Source of the DNA: Methylothermaceae bacterium
GTDB lineage: Bacteria; Pseudomonadota; Gammaproteobacteria; Methylococcales; Methylothermaceae
Assembly: GCA_026981855.1 (NCBI GenBank)
Contig: JALSIB010000025.1
Coordinates: forward strand, 1-64,000
Direction of reading: 5' to 3'
Length of the DNA stretch: 64,000 bases
Below, in pieces: positions 38,846 through 45,744 of this stretch. Position numbers and translations under genes: made by a program. The notes under the pieces were generated by a model. It ran no database searches. It was not told the DNA's origin and was given only the letters and a program-made list of their open reading frames with translations. Position 1 is the stretch's first letter. Each line of letters begins with the position of its first letter.

Positions 38846-40042
38846 TCATGCCACCGCCCGATGCAGATCGGCCAGAAATCCGGTCAACATCTCCCGATCC
38901 ACATGGGGCATCACCACCACATGGGCGTATTCCCGCCTCCCGGCTCCGATTTCCAGATGCATGGTCGCCAGGGCGTACTTTTCCACTATCCACCGCCCTG
39001 GGTGGCGAAAAAAGATGATGTTGGAAAGATCGTTGACCCGCCGGGGCCGCAGCATGGGAAAGTCACGTTCGAGCCGATCCAGCAACCAGGCCGTTCGCCT
39101 CAAGATCGTCCGGGCATCTTCGGCCTGGACGGCGAGCGCCTCGGGGGTGGAAAAAAAATAGAATTCGGCGGGTTTGACCGCATCCCTCGAACAGGTGATC
39201 GTGCCGGGTGCGTGGCCGATATATTCGGCATTGTGGATCTGACGATACCGTTCATTGAACCGCTTGAAATTGTTCCGGGTGGTGATGAACAGCCCCGCCG
39301 GGGAGGGAAAACCGAAGAATTTGTGGCACGATACGGCGATGGAATCGTAACGGCCCGGTGGGCCGTTGGGTGCGCGATGGCACACCTCCCCCGCCCCGGA
39401 AGTGTGGGGGAGATAGCCGCCAAACAACGCCGCATCCAGATGCAGATAGCTCTCCTTCCCCTGCAATACTTGCCGGATACGGTCCACCGGGTCAATCGCA
39501 CCCTTGAAGGTGGTTCCGATGGTGGCCACCACGAGGGCCGGATGAGCTGGATTTTGCGCCAACTTCCTTCCCAGATCCTGAGGATCCATGCCGGCATCCG
39601 GCAAGGTACCCACCCATACGGCCTCAAGTCCCAGCAGATCACACAGGATCTGGATCGAGTAATGGGCCTCGCGGGTGAAGTAGCATTTCGGCGCCCGGCC
39701 GGTGCGCGCCTTCAGCAGCGTTCTGCCCATATACATGCCGTGGAGGTTGCTGTCGGTGCCGCTGTGGGAAAGGAAACCCCAGGTGTCCGAAGGCAGAAAA
39801 CCATAGATACGCCCAAACCTGAGAATCAGTTCTCTCTCGAAATCATGGGTGTTGAAAGAAACCGGCACGGAACCGAAAGGATCTCCCACATTGTTGTGGG
39901 CGAAGCGTCCGATGCCTTCCGCGAACAATCGTTCCCGCCAGGCGAAAAAAGCAGCCGGCAGCGCCTTCATGTTGACGGGATATCCCAGGATACGCCCTCC
40001 CCGTTCTCCCGACCAGCCTTTCGCCTCAGCAACTAACGTCAT
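38846..40042 (-). CDS. PLP-dependent group II decarboxylase, histidine decarboxylase-like
   Basis: The 398-residue protein resembles the histidine decarboxylase branch of group II PLP decarboxylases. It shows ILGYPVN near the N terminus, HSGTDSNLHGMYMGR, YFTREAHYSI, TIGTTFKGAIDPV, LHLDAALFGG (Asp pairs with the PLP nitrogen), SCHKFFGFPSPAG (Schiff-base Lys, about residue 240) and ITCSRD. Products could be histamine or another amine; the substrate cannot be fixed. There is no antiporter, transporter or pyruvoyl partner nearby, so it is unlike acid-resistance amino acid decarboxylase operons. Confidence 0.82.
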   Translation of the reverse strand: MTLVAEAKGWSGERGGRILGYPVNMKALPAAFFAWRERLFAEGIGRFAHNNVGDPFGSVPVSFNTHDFERELILRFGRIYGFLPSDTWGFLSHSGTDSNLHGMYMGRTLLKARTGRAPKCYFTREAHYSIQILCDLLGLEAVWVGTLPDAGMDPQDLGRKLAQNPAHPALVVATIGTTFKGAIDPVDRIRQVLQGKESYLHLDAALFGGYLPHTSGAGEVCHRAPNGPPGRYDSIAVSCHKFFGFPSPAGLFITTRNNFKRFNERYRQIHNAEYIGHAPGTITCSRDAVKPAEFYFFSTPEALAVQAEDARTILRRTAWLLDRLERDFPMLRPRRVNDLSNIIFFRHPGRWIVEKYALATMHLEIGAGRREYAHVVVMPHVDREMLTGFLADLHRAVA

Positions 40043-40151
40043 CCCCCACGAACCGCCGTCGTGTTACCATGATTCCTCCCGATTCAACCTTTCATTTTTC
40101 AGGCAAAACTGTAACCAACCATTCCATTGGCAGCAAATGGAGCACGACCCC

Positions 40152-40526
40152 ATGAAAAAACTGATTCAACTCTCTTTACTCTGTTTTCCCCTCGTCGTCG
40201 CCGCCCAACCGCCGGCCATGAGCCGTCAGGACATGGAAAAGATGATGCAAGGGATAGAGGAGTGCATGAGAAACGTCGACCGGTCCGCCATAAAATCCAT
40301 GGCTTCGAAAGCGAAGGCGATGCAAAAAAGGATCAAAGCCCTGTGCCAGGCCGGCAAGCGCGACCAGGCACAAAACCTCGCCTTTGAATTCGCCATCGAG
40401 ACAGCCTCAAGCGAACCCATGAAACAGGCGCGAAAATGCGGCGAAATGATGCGGGGAATGATGCCGCGAACCCCTTTTCCCTCCGAGGATGAGTTGAAAC
40501 AGAGCCACATTTGCGACCGTTACTGA
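40152..40526 (+). CDS. Small secreted protein, conserved hypothetical
   Basis: The 124-residue product has a signal peptide (MKKLIQLSLLCFPLVVAA, about 1-18). It is rich in Met, Lys and Ala with four Cys after the signal (EECMRN, ALCQAG, RKCGEM, HICDRY), suggesting one or two disulfides in a helical periplasmic protein. GGAG lies 9 nt before the chosen ATG. I do not recognise a family. Its last 7 nt overlap the convergent DUF2892 gene. Confidence 0.78.
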   Translation: MKKLIQLSLLCFPLVVAAQPPAMSRQDMEKMMQGIEECMRNVDRSAIKSMASKAKAMQKRIKALCQAGKRDQAQNLAFEFAIETASSEPMKQARKCGEMMRGMMPRTPFPSEDELKQSHICDRY

Positions 40527-40726
40527 AATGCGGGACCCGGTTTCCTGCCCAGTTTTTTCAACAGGATCGCCATGGGGCAGAACCCGGTAAAGGCGGACTG
40601 GAGCATATTCGCTCCGACGAAGGCGGTCAGCCACAGCCACCGTTGGTCGTGGAACACCGCCAGTGCCACGGAGAGCAAGATCATGGTTCCCGCCACGGCG
40701 AATACGATTCGATCGATGGTCATCAT
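40520..40726 (-). CDS. DUF2892 (YgaP-type) small membrane protein
   Basis: The 68-residue protein has two hydrophobic helices and the C-terminal signature LTAFVGANMLQSAFTGFCPMAILLKKLG of the inner-membrane DUF2892 domain, which in other bacteria is fused to rhodaneses (YgaP). Here it is stand-alone. GGGAGG precedes the double ATG; I took the first. It overlaps the end of the convergent secreted-protein gene. Function unknown; a link to sulfur trafficking is only by analogy. Confidence 0.85.
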   Translation of the reverse strand: MMTIDRIVFAVAGTMILLSVALAVFHDQRWLWLTAFVGANMLQSAFTGFCPMAILLKKLGRKPGPAFQ

Positions 40727-40818
40727 TCTCCCTCCCACATACCCGTTCGTTTTCTCATTCTACCTGTTATCCTGACCCATATGGTTCCAAATTCCCGGTA
40801 ATCGAAGGAGGTATGCCC

Positions 40819-41451
40819 ATGCAATCGACGCCATCCATCCTGCCCGATCTGATCGATGCGGTTGCGGCCACGATCGAATCCCATGCCGAAGAAGTCACTC
40901 AACTGGACCAGACCTTGGGAGACGGCGACCACGTCACCAATCTGCAACGGGGATTGAAAAAGCTCATGGAGCAGAAGGAAGCACTGGCCGCCGCGGAAGA
41001 TTGGAGCGCCGCCATGCAGAAGATCGCCATGAGTGTCATGTCCACGGTGGGTGGCGCGTCGGGTTCTCTCTACGGCACCCTGTTCATGGCCTTGTCCAAA
41101 GGGCTGAAGGGCAAGCCGGTGGATCTGCCGACTTTTGCGCGGGCATTCGCTGAAGCGGTCGATGCGGTCAAGAAACGCGGCCGGACGGAAGTGGGGGAAA
41201 AAACCATGGTAGACACCCTGGCTCCCGTTGCCGACGCGCTGCTCACGGCCGCCGACGCCTCCCTCCCTCTTGCCCAGGTGCTGCACCAGGTCAGGCAAGC
41301 GGCCGAGAAAGGAATGGAATCGACCCGCGACATGCTCGCCACCAAAGGACGGGCCTCTTACATGGGCGAACGCTCCAGGGGCATCATCGACGCCGGCGCC
41401 CGGACCAGCCAGCTGATGATCTGCGCCATCGCCGACAGGCTGGGCGCCTAG
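40819..41451 (+). CDS. dhaL: Dihydroxyacetone kinase, ADP-binding subunit DhaL
   Basis: DhaL carries the nucleotide used by DhaK to phosphorylate dihydroxyacetone. The 210-residue protein has LDQTLGDGDHVTN with the Mg-nucleotide-binding Asp30, Asp35 and Asp37, then GGASGSLYGTLF and RASYMGERSRGIIDAGA, all family hallmarks. The second of two ATGs was chosen because AAGGAGGT lies 7 nt upstream of it. No dhaM (phosphotransferase donor) gene is close. It faces dhaK tail-to-tail rather than following it in an operon, which is unusual. Confidence 0.94.
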   Translation: MQSTPSILPDLIDAVAATIESHAEEVTQLDQTLGDGDHVTNLQRGLKKLMEQKEALAAAEDWSAAMQKIAMSVMSTVGGASGSLYGTLFMALSKGLKGKPVDLPTFARAFAEAVDAVKKRGRTEVGEKTMVDTLAPVADALLTAADASLPLAQVLHQVRQAAEKGMESTRDMLATKGRASYMGERSRGIIDAGARTSQLMICAIADRLGA

Positions 41452-41499
41452 CCCGGATATTCCCCCGCGCAGGGGAGAAATGAGAAAGTATCCGGGCTA
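41449..41499. terminator. Bidirectional hairpin between dhaL and dhaK
   Basis: TAGCCCGGATA (41449-41459) and TATCCGGGCTA (41489-41499) are perfect 11-bp inverted repeats, with a smaller CCCC/GGGG hairpin inside. The outer arms contain the TAG stop codons of both dhaL and dhaK. It probably serves as a shared terminator or transcript-stabilising hairpin; no T-runs are present. Confidence 0.65.
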
Positions 41500-42486
41500 A
41501 CATCCCCAGCGCAGGGCCGGGGTCAGCACCGGCGCATCCCACAACCGTATCAGCTCGTCGTCCAGCAGGGTGAGGGTGAGAGAACATCCCGCCATATCTA
41601 GGGCAGTGGTGTAGTTGCCCACCAGCGAACGATGCACCGCCACGCCCAGTCTGGTCCAGAATTCGTGGGCCAGTTCATAGACCAGGTACAGCTCCATCAA
41701 AGTGGTCGATCCCAGACCATTGACATGAAGCAGCACCTTCTGTCCCGGAGATGGCCTGATTTCCTCCTCGATGGCGACACACAAGGTCTTGACGATTTCG
41801 GTGGCGCTGGCGAAATCGGCCACTTCACGGCCGTGCTCGCCATGAATCCCCACGCCGATCTCGGTCTTGTCCGGCGGCAGATCGAAAGTCGGCCCGCCCA
41901 GCGCCGGGACGGTGCATCCGCTCAATGCCACCCCGATGCTGACGGTGGCGTCGGCCACCCGGTCGCCAAGTGACTTCAAGCGACCCAGATCGGCACCCTC
42001 CTCGGCGGCAGCCCCCAGAATCTTCTCCACCACCAAAGTACCCGCCACGCCGCGGCGACCGATCTCATGCTCCCTGGGAAGGGAAATATCATCCTGTACC
42101 AGCACGGTCTCGACAGGGCAATCCAGCATTTCCGCCGCCATCTCGAAATTCATCACATCACCGGCATAGTTCTTGACGATGAACAACACCCCACCCCCCG
42201 ACTCGACCGCCTGGGCGGCGGAAAGCATTTGATCGGGAGTAGGAGAGGTGAAAACCTGGCCAGGACAGGCGGCATCGAGCATTCCACGGCCGACGAACCC
42301 CGTATGCAGCGGTTCGTGCCCCGCCCCGCCACCGGAGATCAAGGCCACCTTCCCGGCGGACGGTGGCTGCCTGCGCCTAACGAAGCGGGGCTCGGGATTC
42401 AGATCGACCAGATCCTGGTGCGCCTTGGCAAATCCCCGGAGACTCTCGTCCAACAGGGTATCGACATGATTGATGAATTTTTTCAT
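41497..42486 (-). CDS. dhaK: Dihydroxyacetone kinase, substrate-binding subunit DhaK
   Basis: DhaK binds dihydroxyacetone covalently through a His and receives the phosphate from DhaL-bound nucleotide. The 329-residue protein has MKKFINHVDTLLDESLRGF, ALISGGGAGHEPLHTGFVG, YAGDVMNFEMAAEML and GVGIHGEHGRE, with the substrate-binding His in the last motif. The ATG giving MKKFINH was chosen because GAGGG lies 8 nt upstream, even though an ATG two codons earlier exists. It follows a HAD phosphatase by 12 nt and is convergent to dhaL. Confidence 0.95.
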   Translation of the reverse strand: MKKFINHVDTLLDESLRGFAKAHQDLVDLNPEPRFVRRRQPPSAGKVALISGGGAGHEPLHTGFVGRGMLDAACPGQVFTSPTPDQMLSAAQAVESGGGVLFIVKNYAGDVMNFEMAAEMLDCPVETVLVQDDISLPREHEIGRRGVAGTLVVEKILGAAAEEGADLGRLKSLGDRVADATVSIGVALSGCTVPALGGPTFDLPPDKTEIGVGIHGEHGREVADFASATEIVKTLCVAIEEEIRPSPGQKVLLHVNGLGSTTLMELYLVYELAHEFWTRLGVAVHRSLVGNYTTALDMAGCSLTLTLLDDELIRLWDAPVLTPALRWGC

Positions 42487-42498
42487 TGGCATCGCCCT

Positions 42499-43329
42499 CT
42501 ATGCTTGTGACAAAACCTCGGTCACCGCCCGGATGTCTTCCAGCACCCAGTCTGGCCGGTAATCCACGTGGTTCAGGTCCGCCTCGCCGGACACACCGGT
42601 CAGCACCATCAGGCTGCGGATACCGGCCCGCACGGCGCCGAGAATATCGGTTTCCAGGCGGTCGCCGATGGCGACCACCTCTTCCGGCCTCACCGCCAAT
42701 CTGCTCAAGGCCTGCTGATACAGGATCGGTTCCGGCTTGCCGATGATGGTCGGCTGCCTGCCGGTGGCCGCGATCAAAGCGGCCAGGATCGCGCCGTTGC
42801 CATGACTCACCCCCAGCTCCATCGGCAAGGTGGTGTCGGCGTTGGTGCCGATGAACTCGGCACCGGCATTGAGGTTCAAGGTCGCGGTGGCCAGTTTGTC
42901 CCACGTGAGGGTCTCGTCCTTGCCCACCACCACGACATCCGCCTTCCAGCCGTCCCCTTCCTTGTGGCTGCACGCCAGTTCGAATCCCTGGTCGCGCAAC
43001 GGCTCCAGCAGCCCCGCCTCGCCCACGGCAAAGACCCGGGTTCGCTCAGGTGCCCGGTTCTGGGCCAGCCAGCTCGCCGTCGCCATGCCCGAAGTGAGGA
43101 TTTCTTCCACCCTCACTTCGACCCCCATGCCTGCCAGTTTCCTCACATATTGCTCAGGCGTATTGCTGGCGTTGTTGGTGGCCAGCACAAAGGGAAGCGC
43201 CCTTTCTCGCAACAGGGAGAAAAACGCTCCGACGCCGGGAAGCGGATTGGAACCATGCCAAAGCACCCCGTCCATGTCGATGATCAGGGCTTTGGCGCCA
43301 TTCAGTGGTTTGTCATTCACATCCGTCAC
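42499..43329 (-). CDS. HAD-IIA family phosphatase
   Basis: The 276-residue protein belongs to the HAD superfamily IIA with a C2 cap: nucleophile motif IIDMDGVLWHG (about 16-26), LATNNASNTPEQY (motif II Thr/Asn), IIGKPEPILYQQ (motif III Lys) and GDRLETDILGA (motif IV Asp pair). Family members act on phosphoglycolate, glycerol phosphate or p-nitrophenyl phosphate. Coupling to dhaK hints at a triose/glycerol-phosphate substrate, which is inference. The start is GTG, with another GTG three codons downstream; neither has a clear ribosome site. Confidence 0.88.
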   Translation of the reverse strand: MTDVNDKPLNGAKALIIDMDGVLWHGSNPLPGVGAFFSLLRERALPFVLATNNASNTPEQYVRKLAGMGVEVRVEEILTSGMATASWLAQNRAPERTRVFAVGEAGLLEPLRDQGFELACSHKEGDGWKADVVVVGKDETLTWDKLATATLNLNAGAEFIGTNADTTLPMELGVSHGNGAILAALIAATGRQPTIIGKPEPILYQQALSRLAVRPEEVVAIGDRLETDILGAVRAGIRSLMVLTGVSGEADLNHVDYRPDWVLEDIRAVTEVLSQA

Positions 43330-43498
43330 AGATTCACACGCTGAAATTCAAGTTGATTGGGGTATCATACCGCAATCGGCTGGCCAGGCTTTCCCGCAAT
43401 CCAGCGATCGAACGGAATTTCCTTCACCGCGAAGCGGCACTGGGCGATCCGCTGTCTCCCGCTCTCTGCGATGAATCCATTACACGGTACTTGAGCTT

Positions 43499-44890
43499 AT
43501 GGCAGAAAAAGAGAAACTCTGGGGTGGACGTTTCACCCAACCCACCGATCAATTCGTCGAGGCATTCACCGCCTCGGTCCAATTCGACAAGCGACTGGCG
43601 CCCTACGACATTCAAGGCTCCATCGCCCACGCCAGAATGCTGCGCAAGATCGGCGTTCTGACCGCCGCAGAGTGCGAAGCCATCGTCTCGGGGCTGGAGC
43701 GGATCGGGGCAGAAATCCAAAGCGGCCGCTTCCCCTGGTCGGTAGCCCTGGAAGACGTTCACATGAACATCGAGGCCAGGTTGACCGAGTTGGTTGGCGA
43801 GGCGGGGAAAAAACTCCATACCGCCCGCTCCCGCAACGATCAGGTCGCCACCGACATCCGTCTGTGGCTGCGCGACGAACTGGGCCATATCCTCAGCGAA
43901 TTGCACCGCCTTCAATCGGCTTTGCTCGACCTCGCCTGGCAAGAAGCCGAGACCATCATGCCGGGATTCACCCACCTCCAAGTTGCCCAGCCGGTGACGT
44001 TCGGCCACCATCTGCTGGCCTGGTTCGAAATGCTCCAGCGGGACCGGGAGAGATTCACCGACTGCCGGCGCAGAGTCAACGTCATGCCCCTGGGCGCCGC
44101 GGCGCTGGCGGGCACGCCCTTCCCCATCGACCGGTTCTACACCGCGCAGCTTTTGGGCTTCGACACGCCCGCCGCCAACTCCCTCGATGCCGTCTCGGAC
44201 CGGGATTTCGCCATTGAGTTCACAGGTTGCGCCGCATTGCTGATGATGCACCTGTCGCGCTTTGCGGAAGAACTGGTGCTGTGGACCTCGGCCCAGTTCG
44301 GTTTCATCGAACTTCCCGACGCCTTCTGTACCGGTTCCTCGATCATGCCACAGAAGAAGAACCCCGACGTGCCTGAACTGGTGCGAGGCAAGAGCGGGCG
44401 TGTGTTCGGCCACCTGATGGGCCTGCTCACTCTGATGAAATCCCAGCCCCTGGCCTACAACAAGGACAACCAGGAAGACAAGGAGCCGTTGTTCGACACC
44501 GTGGACACCGTCGTCAACAGCCTGAGGGCCTTCGCCGACATGATGCCCCATGTCAGCCCCGACAGGGACCGCATGCGCCAGGCAGCCAGGCAGGGCTATG
44601 CGACCGCCACCGATCTGGCCGATTATCTGGTGCGCAAAGGCGTCGCTTTCCGGGACGCCCACGAAATCGTGGGCAAGGCGGTCCAGCTGGCCCTGAGCCG
44701 CCAGTGCGACCTCGCCGACCTCCCTCTCGAGCGCTTGCAGGCGCTTTGCGGGCGCATCGATGAGGATGTGTATGAAGTCCTGACGCTGGAGGGTTCGGTG
44801 GCCGCCCGCAACCATTTTGGCGGTACGGCGCCGGAGCAGGTACGGAAAGCCGTCGAGCAGGCACGGACCCGTCTGGAGCAAGTCATTTGA
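43499..44890 (+). CDS. argH: Argininosuccinate lyase
   Basis: ArgH cleaves argininosuccinate to arginine and fumarate, the last step of arginine synthesis. The 463-residue protein begins [15 protein letters not shown] and has the fumarase-superfamily signature [12 protein letters not shown] (about 280-291) with the catalytic Ser loop, plus [13 protein letters not shown]. It is the standard length. It starts 169 nt from the divergent HAD gene. The following gene is a degenerate GGDEF protein 68 nt away, with a weak possible promoter TTGACC at 44898 but no good -10. Confidence 0.98.
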   Translation: MAEKEKLWGGRFTQPTDQFVEAFTASVQFDKRLAPYDIQGSIAHARMLRKIGVLTAAECEAIVSGLERIGAEIQSGRFPWSVALEDVHMNIEARLTELVGEAGKKLHTARSRNDQVATDIRLWLRDELGHILSELHRLQSALLDLAWQEAETIMPGFTHLQVAQPVTFGHHLLAWFEMLQRDRERFTDCRRRVNVMPLGAAALAGTPFPIDRFYTAQLLGFDTPAANSLDAVSDRDFAIEFTGCAALLMMHLSRFAEELVLWTSAQFGFIELPDAFCTGSSIMPQKKNPDVPELVRGKSGRVFGHLMGLLTLMKSQPLAYNKDNQEDKEPLFDTVDTVVNSLRAFADMMPHVSPDRDRMRQAARQGYATATDLADYLVRKGVAFRDAHEIVGKAVQLALSRQCDLADLPLERLQALCGRIDEDVYEVLTLEGSVAARNHFGGTAPEQVRKAVEQARTRLEQVI

Positions 44891-44958
44891 CCACTGATTG
44901 ACCAAGCCGAAAGTTTTTATGTCATACTTTCCTTAAACGCAGGTTCAGGGGACAAATC

Positions 44959-45741
44959 ATGATCGTAACACTGGATGATTTAAGCGTCGCTCTGGAAAAA
45001 GCCCCGTTGGGCGTGTTGGTCCTCCAGAAAGGCCGTATCGCCTGGCTGAACGAGATCCTCACGGACATCGCCAACCGCCCGAAAGGAGATCTCGTCGGGC
45101 GCCTGCTGAATGAAACCCCCCTGGCGAACCTGCCAATGGATTCCGTGGCGGAAATGACCGTCGACGACCGCGTGCTTTGGCTGGAACACCGGCAAGCCCA
45201 TAAACTGGAAGGGCGTGAGATCCATTACTTCGCCGACGTCACCGGGCGCATCGAACTCGAGAACGACATCGAGCGGCTGCAACAGCGCGTCCATTCCCTG
45301 GAAACCAAGGATCCTGTCACCGGCCTCCACAACCGCCGCGCCATCCTCCAGGAGCTCGACCGCCAGATCAGCCGCAGCCGGCGTTACCAGAACCCCCTGT
45401 CCATCATCCGCCTTGGCATCGATTGCCATACGGGCGAGGAACAACGAATCGCCATGATTCAAACCATTGGACGCTCCCTCAAGGACAAGCTCCGCTGGGC
45501 CGATGAAATCGGCATGCTCAACGACCACGCCTTCCTGCTGATTCTGCCCGAGACCTCCCTGGAGGACGCCAAGGAACTGGCCGTCAAGCTGCTCAGTGAC
45601 CGCGCCACCTTCGACTTCAGTGATGGAGAGAACAAGATCCGTTACGGTGTCGCCTCCTGGCAGAAAGGGGACGACTTGAACAAGCTGTTACGCCGGGTGG
45701 AGGAAGACCGGGAAATCAACCTCAGCGCACTTCTCTCCTGA
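44959..45741 (+). CDS. PAS-like protein with degenerate GGDEF domain
   Basis: The 260-residue protein has an N-terminal PAS-like region (VALEKAPLGVLVLQKGRIAWLNEIL, about 10-95) and a coiled linker (about 98-117). A diguanylate-cyclase-type domain follows that starts with DPVTGLHNRR (118-127). Where GGDEF should stand it reads MLNDHAFLL (about 186-194), so the catalytic residues are missing and c-di-GMP synthesis is not expected. It is cytoplasmic, with no membrane helix. An AGGGGA site precedes the ATG. It ends 3 nt before the adenylate cyclase gene, suggesting a regulatory partnership. Confidence 0.88.
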   Translation: MIVTLDDLSVALEKAPLGVLVLQKGRIAWLNEILTDIANRPKGDLVGRLLNETPLANLPMDSVAEMTVDDRVLWLEHRQAHKLEGREIHYFADVTGRIELENDIERLQQRVHSLETKDPVTGLHNRRAILQELDRQISRSRRYQNPLSIIRLGIDCHTGEEQRIAMIQTIGRSLKDKLRWADEIGMLNDHAFLLILPETSLEDAKELAVKLLSDRATFDFSDGENKIRYGVASWQKGDDLNKLLRRVEEDREINLSALLS

Positions 45742-45744
45742 CGC

